Positions 1-11,929 of a DNA stretch of 64,000 bases are shown piece by piece. Within the stretch, counting starts at the first letter, position 1; each line of letters starts with the position of its first letter. The stretch comes from Coprinellus micaceus (Eukaryota; Basidiomycota; Agaricomycetes; Agaricales; Psathyrellaceae), in NCBI GenBank assembly GCA_951394405.1, contig OX596342.1, positions 2,108,001-2,172,000 on the forward strand, given 5' to 3'. Under the pieces are notes generated by a model. It saw nothing but the letters and a program-made list of their open reading frames with translations. It was not told the origin of the DNA and searched no databases. The translations under genes and the position numbers were made by a program.

Positions 1-2598
1 CGTCCGAAAAGCGGATGTCCACACGCTTCCGAACCTCAGGGGGGTGATCCAAGGGCAGTCGGAGGTTGCAAAATGCCTAGGTGACCGGAGAAAAGGAGGA
101 GGGGTAAAGGGGTGTTTTCAGCTGTACCTTTTGGATTGAAACACTCACAACCAACAGCTCAGTTATCTTTACCCCAGTACTCTGCACGTCCCGATGAGCC
201 AATTCAGTTACTCGGCAGAGCGAACAGCGGCCGACTCACCTGGATGGTGAGTTCTCCCGGAAATCGTGTTTTGACGATGCTGAGGTCTAATAACCCTGGA
301 AACTGAGAAAGAAAAAAAGTGAGCAAGGCCCGAGATTGAACAGATGCCGCAGCCTACCTTATCGTTGATAGCATCAACTGCCTGGTCGATGCCCTCCTCA
401 TAAAACTCTTCCGAGAGAGGTGGTACAATCCTGCCAGGGACAAATCTTGGCATCCAGTTTTCTTTAGCATCTTTCCCGAGGCAATGGGTTTGGAGAAGCT
501 CCCTCAGACTCCCCGTCTCATCGTCTGGGCACTCGACAATGGCCTGAGCAAGGTGGTACCCCCAAACGTGCACGACATACTTCCACCACCCCTCGCTCAT
601 AACGCCTGGGGGCGATTTGGAATGTTGGAAGATGTTACTGAGTACATGTTGCACCGCAAGCCTGTGGATCAGGAGTCTGTCTTCTGGGACGTATGCGTCA
701 CTCATTCCGCACCGAAACTGATGGCATTCATGAAAGTCGGGAATGGCAGTGTAGACTTCCACTGCGAATGCCACCAGACCTGGATCGGCTGAGGGGAAAA
801 GCTCCGCAAGTAGCGTGGTTGCAAACACATGGATGTAGTGGAGATTGTCATCTACAGGCAGCTCGCAAGTGGCGGCCAAGAAGTTGAGGATGGCTGAGAG
901 GATGTCCGGTGGAATCAGTGTCCTTAAAACCTGGGTGACAACGCCTATTCTTCGGGTGATGGTGATGTCCCTGATCAATCCCATTTGCTTCAGGAAGTGA
1001 AAGCAGAGTTGCTTCCAGTCGGGATGCCTACTCGAGTCGTTTATCGTTTCCGTTGGCTTGACAGGGTGTTTGAAGGCGCATTCTAAGCACATTGAAATAA
1101 ATTGCTCGAGGTGCTGATCACGGATCGTGGATGAGATGATACTTCTTGACCGATTTTCATCGGAGAGGAAGTCGCGAAGGGAGGTATGGAAGAAGTTGAC
1201 GTTTAAAGCATCATCCCCTGGTACATAGATGATAGCTTGTAGAGGAACGAGGACGTGGACAATTTTGTAGGTTGGAATCCCAAGGATCTGGGATAGTTCG
1301 CTGATAGAGATGCCGTCGCCAAGGAATGAAATGGCGAGTACGACTGCGTGAAAATGAGGAAGAGTTTGAGCTCGTCGCAGGGTCTCTGTATATAAACCGT
1401 CGAGGCCGGGGTTCATCTTGAGTGCGAGCCTGAATCGTTCCATAGGCGTCAACCCGTTGTCCTCCGTGGCCTCCAGTCCCAGGATATACTTGAGTAGGGT
1501 CGTAATAAAGATGAAAGAATCATCCGCATGTCGAATGAGTTCGTGAACATCCCTCTCAGGAGGCAACTCCATTCCGTACGAGCGAATGACCACATCGTCC
1601 TCCGCGGCCTCCTTGAAGGTATGCCACACTACGGCAGTGATATCCGGGCGGGAGGTATGATCGTGGAGGTTGACAACATGGACTCTGCCCCCTCGTAGGA
1701 TGCGTGAATGAATATGTTCCTCAATCCGGCTAGCAATTATGAATCGAAGGCGGATGTACAGTACCGTTTCGAAATAGTTGTGTGTCGTCGATAAATTGGG
1801 CAACCGCGGCACGATCCTCGCATTCGTCCAGACCATCGAGAACAATATAGATAGGTGAATCTGCTTGAGTAGATCTTGTTTCCGATTGTTCAAGGTTACC
1901 GGGGTTTGCAGACCGGTCAAAGAGTCGCAGGAGGATATTTGCGAGAGGGCCGTAGAGCAACTGGTAGAGCTGGGTGTGTACAGACGAACCGGGAAGGCTG
2001 GCTGAACGTAACGCCATCTTAACGGCAGGTATGGTTTCCGGGAAACGCTCGACCATCTGGCTGGCCAAAGTCATGGAAAGCTTCGTGAGCTTGCTCCGCT
2101 CCCCTGAGCTCCGGAAGAAGAAGAAACTCCCGACCAACTGCCCCTTCCCAGCGAGTTCTTCGGCGACGGTTTGCGCAATGGCTGACTTGCCAGATCCGAC
2201 TGGGCCACAAAGCCAGAGGACACGCTGTCCGCTGAGGATGGGGCCACCGTTATATCCTGAGGCCCAGGCCCAGATTTCACTTAAGACCGCATGGCGGGTA
2301 CCTGGAAGGCAATTGGAGTTGGGAGGGGAGACTCGGCGGTTGCGCGTGTGAGATGCGTCGGGGATAGGTTGAAGAAATGGGGAGAGTTTCGCAAAATTGA
2401 TACCAGTTTTTGCCTCGCCTCGCGATAGCAAGTTTTCGAACGAGCCTTGAGAGATATGGCCTGCATATGCATGCTGCAAAGGAGGTAAGGGAGCGGTATC
2501 TGGGTACATCCGGCGATTGGTCTTACCGTAGTTCAGGCCAAAGTGAGAGTTGTGTGCTTGTCCAATGTTGTTCACGGGTCCGTGGTAGTGGTTAGTAT
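1..2598 (-). pseudogene. NACHT NTPase (NLR-like), copy 0, frameshifted and cut by window start
   Basis: This is a STAND-class NACHT NTPase of the fungal NLR type. The Walker A motif GPVGSGKSAIAQ and Walker B motif VLDGLDECED are visible, followed by the FIIASRIEEH sensor strand. Exons read on the minus strand are 2598-2527, 2460-358, 302-240, 181-149 and 76-1 (running off the window), all with GT-AG borders shared with the other copies. The 2103-nt main exon is one base longer than a phase-preserving length. The frame breaks near 1745-1780, just after Walker B, where one frame ends in FRNGTV and the next resumes at RLRFIIASR. That fits a one-base insertion, either a real lesion or a sequence error. 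The start codon lies upstream of the 72-nt exon 2598-2527 and was not found. No WD40, ankyrin or TPR repeats are seen. Confidence 0.8.
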
Positions 2599-3459
2599 CT
2601 GGGCAAATACAACCATATGAGGTCAGACTGCAATGTCTTAACGAGCTACAGTCATCGGAAGGGCTGGTGACTGACACTGTACATTCGCCGCGGAATGGGC
2701 AGGACCAGCCTCGAGCTGGTCCTCGGGCATTTAAGCACCAACGACAATGAGAAGCCTGGGGGCAGAAGAAGGCGAAGCAGGGAGGTTGGGGTGGTCAGGG
2801 TTAAAAACAGTACATCGACGATGGTAGGTGGGCAGGTACTTCGTACTCACAGCACTTGGCCCAGAAGTAGTACAATTTAACTCGACCTCGTGGTGCACAG
2901 CCTTTCATGTTCGCTGTGATTTACGTAAATCGAAGCTCTTGCAATCTAAGCGCCCGGCTGTGGACTCTTGTGCCGCATAGCTGTATCAGCATTATAATTC
3001 CTACATCCGTTCGACGTCCACCAGCACTGCATGTCTATTGATAGCTAATGGTGTAAGGGCCGAGTGGAGCACCAGGTTTCAGCGCAAGGAAGGAACCTGA
3101 TACGCGAAAATGTGGAAGTACGTACGCTATGAGTCGTGGGTCAGGGTTTCAGTCCATAAGCAAAATCTGGTGGCGACCCGGAAGAACCTGCGCCTCGGAA
3201 ACGAGACTCATCACGGGAGAGTAGGAGGCCAGTAGTATCCCTAGCCCAAAAATGGCAGGAAAATGCGGGACCGCGATCCCCTAGAGTACCCCCCTTGACC
3301 GTCACGGTCTTCGTGAGCTCTCAACGAAATCAGCCCAAGCGATTTCGTATGCGGGTGTCCGCCAGAGCGCCAGTTTTGCAAGGTCAAAGAGGAATTGGCA
3401 CTGAGTACTGGTACCTCACGTAGCGCTCGTCGAGCTGTCTCCAGCAATGGTACCACCAC
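2599..3459. other. Spacer upstream of NACHT copy 0
   Basis: No coding feature could be supported. It contains the upstream region of NACHT copy 0, including the 9-mer TAAGCGCCC at 2947-2955. The reading frames present are short, show no family signature and are not repeated in the other copies. Confidence 0.5.
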
Positions 3460-5035
3460 CGACGCTCTATGAAGGTCAACAGCTCCGTTATATGGAGCCG
3501 GGGGTCACTAGCCGCGAGCTTCAGGGTGTGCTGCAGACGCCGATAGGCCAGGCGGCCCTTCTGGTCTTGAAGCGAAGAGCTTGATGGGGGGACTAGCGAT
3601 TGCTAAAGATGTACGAGGGGCAGCAGAGTGAGAACAAACGAGAAATCCAGTCAAAGCCATGTCTGCTCCGATCGGCGTCAAACGCTAGCGAGAGCGCGGT
3701 ATCCTTGCCATCGTCCTACCCCTCTTCCCATCTCAACTCTCTAAAATGGTTTTCGCATACGGCCGAGAAGACACCATTGAGCGACCCCGGGCGAAGATAA
3801 ATCACGCTCTTATTACTATCCGCCCCAGAACTCGTAGGCATTTTGTACGGGGTTGGCCACCCTCGTCCGAGTACAAGATCGGTGCGGGCACAAAGCTAGG
3901 CGCTCGGGGAAAAAATGAGGGTAGCACTGACAGCAGGATCCAGGGCCTCCCTCTCAATTGATTGTACAATATCGGGTTTCAATCCACAATGCACCTGGTC
4001 CGTCCTCACCCGCTTCGAGGACAGCTCAAAAGCGTACCCATCCCCAGTGTGGATCTCCACTTTTCGAAGGCGCCTTGAGTCGCCCGTCCCCGAGGCGCCT
4101 ACGGGCCTCTACGGGCACCGTCCACCTTCGTGGTGAGCATGAAATCGTAATCATAGGTCACACGCCCACCTGAAGCATGCCTACAAAATGGAATAAGCGC
4201 CTAACATGATCTCAAATCAGAGGTGCGACGCCAGGAGGTACGGGAGGCGACCTCCGTTATACAGAATCGTGAGTCTTCCGTCTGAGCGAGTTTCATGGTA
4301 TGCCGCGGACACCGACAGGCCAAGCGGTCTGTCTGGCCTTGAAGCGAAGACCTAGGTAGAGCGCCGTTCGTCATAATAATAGAAAGCTTGTAAGGAAGGT
4401 GTGGAAATGGATAACGTCGACGTCGTCGTCGGCTGGGGTGTAATGTAAATGACGGGCTGGAGGGCGGGACCAGGGCGTCGACGATCTATGCGTGGCCTAG
4501 GTATATCCAGAAGCTGGGAAAAGAGAAGTGAGACGGCCATCGACAGGGGCTGGATGAGGGTGAGGACGACGGCGGCCTGGACCCCAAGGACGCAATTCTG
4601 GGCACGCCGCAGAGCGTCCATGCACGGGTCGTCGAGGGCAGGACGCATACCGATAGCGAAGTCGAACCGGTCCCCGGCGTCAACCCATCACCGCCCCGAT
4701 AGCGTTCCACAAATCCCAACATAAAGTTGACGAGGGTTTCGAACAAAGACGGAAAGCCCAATTCGCATGCATGTGCCAGAGCCCACCTCCTCTTCCAATG
4801 GCCATGCGAGCGGCTGGTACGATTGCGAGACGGTCGATCGGTCGGGAATGCGTCCGAGTCGTACCGACGCTCCTGCTCCTGCAGTACCAGATGGTTTAAG
4901 TAGCCAGCGCAGAGTCATTTCCGCGAGACGCGAGAGGAGGGGTCTTTGGAAGTGCCTGGTCGCCGACGTTACAGCTAACCTAGAGATCCAGCTACCTCCT
5001 GTTGGTACATGCCTGGCCAAAGCCACAACCAACCT
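3460..5035 (-). pseudogene. Degenerate NACHT relics
   Basis: Fragments of the same NACHT family are scattered over several frames. Around 4950-5000 there is ISRLAVT, matching the strand after Walker A. Around 4700-4800 a segment ends in RGGDGLTP, matching the EGADGLTPMDRF region. From 4650 to 4370 a stretch reads RPALDDPCMDALRRAQN and then LIQPLSMAVSLLFSQLLDIP, matching the NPGLDGLYHQILQRAK and PLPIPSLANLLQIP region of the intact copies. Two further spots, near 4290-4340 and 3530-3580, resemble the small 3' exon coding GLSVLLML. Walker A and B are not recognisable and frames change repeatedly, so this is an old non-functional copy, probably two overlapping remnants. The extents are approximate. 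Confidence 0.55.
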
Positions 5036-7145
5036 CCCGAATCTACGTCCAGCCCCCGACCCTACTTTAGAGGCGAACCTCGCGAGCTAGCAAGCGGTCT
5101 TCGACGTCGAGCGCTTCACAAGGCAGCTTAGCTGGGCCGGAGAGCTAGAGCTGGAGCTGGAGGACGCGGTCCTGGGGTGCTTTCCCTGAGAGCGTCTGAG
5201 CGGAGTTGCCAGGCGATCTGTGGGTTACGGGTATCGTCCAAGCTAGTGTTCAGGATCGGCGAAGCGGGTTTTTGGGATCGTCAAAGCCGAGTTTAAGATG
5301 AGAGAAAAAGAGTGTCGGAGAAGATCTGGAGTGGCCAGTCTCCTCGCGTTGCAGGCCGGAGGGGATTTCGTGGCTTCCTCAGGCTCTCCCTCTTCCGATA
5401 CTGCGAGGCCTCGGACCTCGTGGTGGGATGCAAGACTCGGTCTCGAAGCTCGGGAAGAGACTCGGTCTCAAGAGGCTAGGATGAGATGTACGACGGCGTG
5501 CGCGCTTCTCAGAGGATCTGCGCGTCGTGCTTCTCGGTGCCCCATCCAATACCCGATTTCCATGGCGTTTGCCATCGGCGAGAGGTCGGAGGGTGCTTGG
5601 AATGTGGGGGCGGCGGTGCGTTGAGGGGTGGGTACGTACGTGGCCTAGCTAGACGTAGGGTGGGACGGATGGAGACTTGCAAGCTCGCGACGTGGGTTGG
5701 TTGTGGAGTGGGAGGCGCGTGTAGGGAGGAGGGCTTGGCTTGGAGCGATGCATGTGCTCGTCGTCCGCGAGATCGCAGATCGGTTCGAAGAACCTCGGTC
5801 GTCGTCTACGCCTCATCAAGCACCGGTGGAGAGGAAACCAGGCAAGGCAGAGGCGGGAGCGGGTACGGCGGGAGTGAGTAGTGAGGAGGAAGAGGCGGGG
5901 AGAGGGCGGGACGGGGCGATGGGGGGAGGAAGAGCGGATGTAGGAACGAAGAAACGTTGTCCAGTATCAGATATGAATCAAAACTTGACAGTATCAAAAC
6001 ACTTCAAAGTGCACAACTTGCTTAGTGCATGGTGTTCTGCGCTTCTCTTCTTGAGTCCATTAGATTGGGTCGTCTTGCCTTCGACCGTCCTAGTTATCGA
6101 CGAAGTTCACGGAGAGGTAGACAGTAGGCCGCATAGAGGAAGAGGATAACGGCAAACGGCGATTACCCGCCCAACTTCGTTCATCGGGGGAGAAAAAAGG
6201 CTAAAACGCTGTGGATACGCGGTGGATACCGTCAACAGACTCTTTTGCGGGGGGCAGGAGACAACAGGAGACGTCGCTTGCGTCGGGCAGGTGGGATTTG
6301 CTTGGCGGGAAGATGTACGCATTTGAGGGTCGTGGGCGGGGTGAGATGAAGGGACCAGGTTGGTAGGGATCGGCGGACGACAACGTTCCTCGTCAGGGTA
6401 CGTACGTACGTCAGGGTCAACCCCAGTCACACCGACTCGCGATGCCAAGCGATCTCGTTCGGCGGCGAGGCGAACCGGGCCCCACCAAGGAAAGAGGGCA
6501 AGGCAAGGGCAAGGGGAAAGAAGCGAAGAACAGAAGACGAGCCAGCTTGGCCCAGGCCGGCATGCCGTTGCCCTGTCACAAAATCAAAATCAGGGTCGCG
6601 CCGAGCCGAGGGGTTTCTTTTAATTTAGGGGGTTGGTCTTCCCGCTTCCTTGCCTCTCCCTTTAGGCTACGTGTTGTAGTTGGCCGGGTAGGGAGGAGAG
6701 AAAGGGACAAAAGGAAAGCCCTACTGGTCTAGCACGCTAATGAGTTGGGTGGGTTTAATCACCGAGTGTCAAGTGAAAGGCAGACAGCCCGAACGACGAG
6801 TCCAAGCACAACGATGCTGCGTCATCTGAGTCCCCTTGACGACGCCACCAGCTTATTGAGGGGAGGTGTGTTCGCCATCAGTTCGGGCGGGCTGATATCG
6901 CCTCGCCTCGGTTTGTTTGCGCGGTTCAAATTTCTTCCTCCGTCTTCTTCTCCCTCTCATCTTCTTCTCCCCTCATCATCATCGTCTCTCATCTCTTCTC
7001 GTCCTCCCTTCTCCCTCCCCTTCTCTCCTTGCAACCGCCCTCCGTTCCCGGTCTACAGTCCATCGTTTAGAATCGCCGACGGTCTTTTACCTGCCCCACA
7101 CCACACACCCAACACACGCAACTACCTCCCTAACGAAGCACCAAT
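5036..7145. other. Spacer and upstream region of the LysM gene
   Basis: No gene is supported here. The part at 5.6-6.0 kb is purine-rich on the plus strand. The last 200 bases are strongly pyrimidine-rich (CT tracts at about 6940-7040), as is common before basidiomycete start codons. The final roughly 90 bases before the ATG at 7146 are clearly repeated ahead of the decayed LysM copy at 21818, so they mark the conserved LysM promoter and leader. Confidence 0.5.
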
Positions 7146-8321
7146 ATGTTCGCTCGTTCGCTCGCCATCGCTGCCTCCGTGGCTCTCTTCTCTCAGGGTA
7201 CGTGGGCGCTCGTCTCTTCTTCTCCCTGCATTCCCTCCTTCTCTGCATTCCCTCTTCGTGTCAGCCCAACCCTCCATGTTGAACCTCGACCCTGAGGCTG
7301 TCCCTGGCTGTCCCTTTCTCCATCCCTCCCACCCTTCCCTCGCTGAGAGCGCAATGCTAACACCCCAACCTTCATCTAGTCGCCTCCGCCGCCAACAAGT
7401 GCGTGCGCGAGTACACCGTCAAGGCGGGAGACATCTGCGACTCCATCTCGGCCGCTAACAACGTCTCCACGTACGTCCCTCTCCTCCCTTCCTGCCTTAC
7501 TCCGCTAACGTTTCGCCCAGGTACCAACTCGCCGCCCTCAACCCCGGCACCATCGACCCCGCCTGCTCCAACCTCCAGCCGGGGCAAAGCCTCTGCATCG
7601 GCTCCGAAGGCGAAGACTGCGCCAGCACCTACGTCGTCCAGCTCGGCAACACCTGCGAAGATGTGTACAAGGCGGCTCAAGTGAACTCGACGATCTTTTC
7701 GTTGAATAACCCTCAGGTACGTCCGGGTTTCTTCCTTCCTTCCTTCGCGTTCGGCGTCCCCTTCCCTCGAGCTTGCGTTCTATGCGAGGTCGGGGGAAGG
7801 CCCGCCGTATCGCATACTCCCCCACCGCATATACACCATCCTAACCCATTTCCTCCCCAGGTCAACTCCGACTGCACGAACATCTACGTAGGCGAAGTCC
7901 TCTGCGTCGCCAACGAAGTCCGCGTCCCCCCCGCCCCCGGCGTCCCCATCCACACCGCACCCGCCACCACCGCCACCCTCGCTAATGGCGGGAGCCCCAC
8001 TGCCGTTGCCACGCCCGCTCCCACTTCGAGCAAGGTCGCGGAGGTGCCTGCGGTCGAGACGCCTGCGGTTACACCGGCGCCTGTTAATGTTGTGAGTACC
8101 CTTTTCGAGTTTGGTCCCCGCCCTCCCGTATCTCGAGAACGACATGTGCTAACCACCTCCCTTCCCTTCCCCTCGCGATATAACAGGCACCCACGTCGAC
8201 CAAAGCCTCCGCCGCCAAGCCCACTAACGCCGGCTCGGACGAGGAGGAGGACTGCGACGAGTACGAGGTTGTGGAGGGCGATACGGATGAGGACTTGCCC
8301 TTCTGCGATGAGTTGTACTAA
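7146..8321 (+). CDS. Secreted two-LysM chitin-binding protein (intact copy)
   Basis: Five exons (7146-7197, 7380-7470, 7521-7716, 7861-8091, 8187-8321) with clean GT-AG borders give 234 aa. A signal peptide is expected from MFARSLAIAASVALFS at the N-terminus. Two LysM domains follow: the first from CVREYTVKAGDICDSIS to LQPGQSLCIG, the second from TYVVQLGNTCEDVYKAA to IYVGEVLCVA, each with the Cys pattern of fungal extracellular LysM proteins. A Pro/Thr/Ala-rich linker of about 70 residues leads to an acidic tail (DEEEDCDEYEVVEGDTDEDL) with two Cys. Proteins of this kind bind chitin oligomers in the apoplast or cell wall; effector use against a host is inference. The start is set by the signal peptide and by an A at -3. 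It is the only undamaged LysM copy in the window and faces NACHT copy 1 convergently. Confidence 0.9.
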
Positions 8322-10520
8322 GTGTACGGCTCGTTTGGCGTCCTTCCGACCATTCGCTTGGTTGGTTGGGAGTACCTCCGAAAGCGGTCGCGAGCGACTG
8401 TAGAACCACTAGCTTGGCGAAGTGAACATATCCTTGCCCCACCGTACCCTGCCCTACCCTACATCATCCTTGCATCTGATCTCATACCCACACACACACC
8501 TCGCATTCGCATTTCCCTAATGACCTCCTTCACCACGTTTTTTCCCGTCTCCGTGTTTCGTTTCTCTAATCGTGTCTGTCTCTCATCATACCTCTTACTC
8601 TTACCTCTTACAACGCGAGTAGCTAGGCTCACTCGATACTTATCACTTCACTTAAAGTTACAGAGGGGGTTGCGTGCGACCCTCGCCATACCATTCTTAC
8701 CCGTCTTACTATAGCCTATAGTCTAAGTAGGCCCGAATCTTATCGTTACCGGGCGTTGAGTGTCCGGTCTGGCATACCATACCCACTTACCCTTCACAAC
8801 TGAATTTACAAAAACTCGTTCTGCTATCGATGATGTGCTCGTCGTAAGGAGAGCTGTATAGTCGGCAGCTTCTGAAACCTGAGGAGTCGTTGAGAAGTTC
8901 CGGAGGGTCACAGGTAACATGGTCCCCGCATCCCCTTCCGACCCACGATATCCGCGTCTGTTTAACGTTTAATCCCCCCCTTCTCTTCCACACCTCGTTT
9001 CTTGCGTGTCTGATTCTCCTTTATCTGGCTCGATCTCATACCTCTTACATTTACGAGTACTGGTGGGCTTACTCGGTAGTATCCCTTCACTTAACACGAG
9101 CCGGTGCTGGACGTTTCGGCGTGGTCTTTAATTCGACCTCTACGCTACGATTAGCTTTTAGTTGAGTCTAGGTAGTGTAAAGGTCTAACGCTAGGGGCTT
9201 CCGAGGAAGATGGGTAAGGGCATGTTTTGATTTTGAAGGAAAGGGATATGGGTGCAAGGATGTCACAGGAGGAGGGGGAGGTGGGGGTTAGGGCAGGGAG
9301 GGCAGGGAGGGCGGTGTTTCTGTGTGTGGATGAAGCACGCTGAAGCAGAGCGAGGCATCCAGGTTGAGCGCTGAGTGTTGATATCGATATTCGAACAGAG
9401 TATATTGTGGTCGGGGTGTAGATCCCGCCTCACGCCGGCGAGCCAAGCCCAGCATCGTCGGCCTTTCCGTCCCTGCGTGTGGAGTCTGGACTAACGGGCG
9501 GGTGGATACAGGTTAGGGTGGGAGAGCGGGGAGGGAGCGAGGGTGAGCCGGTTCGCTTTGGCCGTTGCCAAGCGACCAAAACTCCGAGAAAGGGAGAAGC
9601 GAGGTTGCCTACGTGGGAAGATAAGGAGGTATGGGCGCTTAATATTATGTGTCCTTCCCTGATCACTCGCTCGTATAATTGTCCGCGTACCTTCGAGCCG
9701 TCGATCGATCGAGTTTGGGTTCGGTTAACGACGCCTGCGACTCAGAGAGTACGACTCGACGTCTCCAGCGGGTAGCCCATCCCACTCTGTCCTGCAGTGT
9801 TTTGCAGGACGGACGGTAGAGCTCGAGCAGTTACGTCGGAGTTTATGTAGCCAGGAGGGAGTCCGAGGGACGCTCCTTTATAATTATCACAGTAAGCGGA
9901 GTGCCAGGTAGGATGAGTGTTCCCAAAGCGAAGGGCCAAGGGGGGACGATTCACGCCGGACTGGGACGACGGGCGGGCGCTTATTTCAATGTGATCGGAC
10001 GGCGAGGCACGATGAAGATGCGTTGGGACGCCTTTTATTTAAAATTTAAATCCGTTTTGAGTGGTGAACCACTGGCCCCACTGGCGGCCCATCGAGGGGT
10101 TACCCCGCTCTTGTTCCGTGTGATTTCGTGCCCATACCGTCGGGGCACGGTTGATTTCAATGTCAAGGAGAGCGAGCCTCGAGGGATAGACGGTGATCGT
10201 AAGATTAGTGCCAGATAGGCATTCGCTCGCCGACAACGTTCAGGCCCTATTTTAAATATCTTCGGGTAGGTGGGACGCCACTACGGCGCCAACACTTCCG
10301 AGAACAGTCTATGCAGATGATAAAACATTTGGGAATGTACGGGAGGGAAGCAGGGAAGGTGATCATACTTTTCAAGGTCTCGATAGACAATGCATGTCAT
10401 GTACTTCTTTGTAGCTAGGGTATTGTGTAACGACGTTACAGTGGTCGGTACGACCAAGTATACATCTGATGGGACCAACGACGAATTGAAAGCATGATGA
10501 TTCCAGGAGTCATATGAATA
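8322..10520. repeat. LysM-to-NACHT spacer, repeat copy 1
   Basis: Non-coding spacer between the LysM stop and the NACHT 3' exon. It shares long diverged stretches, in the same order, with 13372-15292 and 22960-24664, for example around 9600-9660, 9740-10030 and 10240-10480. Reading frames here are not conserved between the three copies and carry different indels, so I see no gene. Two GGGCGCTTA 9-mers (9633 and 9975) recur at matching places in the other copies. Confidence 0.7.
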
Positions 10521-11490
10521 TTAGGAACGTGGTAGGCATCTTCGGAGTCGCTCTGCTGTTGTGATCAAGCGAGACTCTGGAGTGTCTAGCCAGGCCGACC
10601 ATGAGGACATGTAAATTATGGCAGGCTCATCAGTGTCAGGTCCATAATTATACAACCGGAAAGATACTGCGATATCTCTGGGAAGGTCGAGGCGGACCGA
10701 AGCAGAGTCGATCTCTGGATTGCTGATAATTTGTAGGAGGACACAGAAAACCTGCCATTGTTGAATTAGGATGCCGTGAAGAAGATGACATCTCCTCAAA
10801 ACCCTTGCTCTCAGCATGTGCAGCACTGACAGGCCTTCACAGTCTCTCTAAACATCACGCATATTAATGTTATTGAAGACTAATCACAAAAAGCCGGATC
10901 ACATCGTCAAGTCCACTGTCTTCCACAACACCCAAGGCCAGGTGGTGAGTCCAGTGTTCAACGGCGTACGCAGGGTTGAGAATCCCGGGTACCGTGCAGG
11001 GAAAAAGACATTGCATCAAATGGACAGCGAGGCATCGATGTAAGTCGGGTCCAGGGGGGGTTTCCTGAATCTTATCCACCCATGTGATGGAAATTGGGGT
11101 TCCGTCACTGTTTGCCCACGCAGTGTTCGTCGTAACCTCCAAAAAGGCTCCTAAGAGAAATAGGATCGGGGGGGACCCTAAGTAAAATTGATTCTGCCGT
11201 GCGACATGAAGGCAATGTTGCTTGCCACCCAATTGGGGGCCTGGGACGGCCGGTAAAGTGTGAGGCACGGTAAATGCAACTGAGGTGAAATATGCCACCA
11301 AGGCAATCTGGAAGTGACCCACTGCAAGGTGGGGTTCAGCAATGCGGAAAATGAAGTCCAGGTGCTGTTTCGCCAGGCCTGGTAGACGTCTCCAATGATT
11401 GACGACAAAGGTCGCCACATATTGCTGCAGGGGAGACTCATCATCATATGACCTGGGAGATCCTTCAATGGAGACCTTCAGGGATCTCGG
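10521..11490 (-). pseudogene. NACHT copy 1, 5'-truncated C-terminal remnant
   Basis: Only the C-terminal part of the NACHT family protein remains. From about 11485 to 10870 the frame matches the region of copy 2 that runs from SYEKSSPLRQYAV through QHLDFIFRIAKP to GLDDAALL. An internal deletion then removes the segment up to the small exons. The last exon (about 10766-10521, starting VFCVLLQ) is kept, but the splice donor before it has changed from GTAAGG to GCAAGG. The P-loop half is missing, and homology stops exactly at the inverted-repeat element at 11491. It cannot encode an NTPase. Confidence 0.8.
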
Positions 11491-11929
11491 CAGGACCGTG
11501 GTATATGCTCAGAGAGCATTCATCTTGGTGTGGACGGAAGCGAGGAAGATTTGGGCCTATATGTCCCATCCATATCCGTCCGCATGATGCAAAATTTGTT
11601 CAAGAGTCCGATTTTCTGTGCGTCTACAACTAAGAAAGTCAACCCCATGTCGGATACCCATGCGGACGGAAGGTGTGCACAAAGGCGACTTTGGGGTTGT
11701 AATTGGGTGCCAGGTGTGTCGGGGAAGTGGGCATGGTGGGACCTGTCCTCCTCACCAGGTCCATCAACCTGTATGCAGAGCAATGTATCATCCAGTATGC
11801 GGTCGGATTCGGGCGAAAATCTGAACTGCCGATCCCAATGCGACGGATTCCGCCCAAGGTTGGGGGTGCAGAATCGGATAAAATTGGCGATTTTGGATGA
11901 AAGATCTTTGAGCATATACCACGGTCCTG
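11491..11929. mobile_element. Short element with perfect terminal inverted repeats
   Basis: A 21-base sequence beginning CAGGACCGTGGTATATGC at 11491 is repeated in perfect inverted form ending at 11929, bounding 439 bp. The interior has no credible gene; the long frame across it changes meaning on both strands. Size and structure suit a MITE-like non-autonomous DNA element. A clean target-site duplication is not obvious: TCGG occurs on both sides but two bases further out on the right. It sits exactly where NACHT copy 1 is truncated. A recombination-made inverted repeat is the alternative. Confidence 0.55.
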
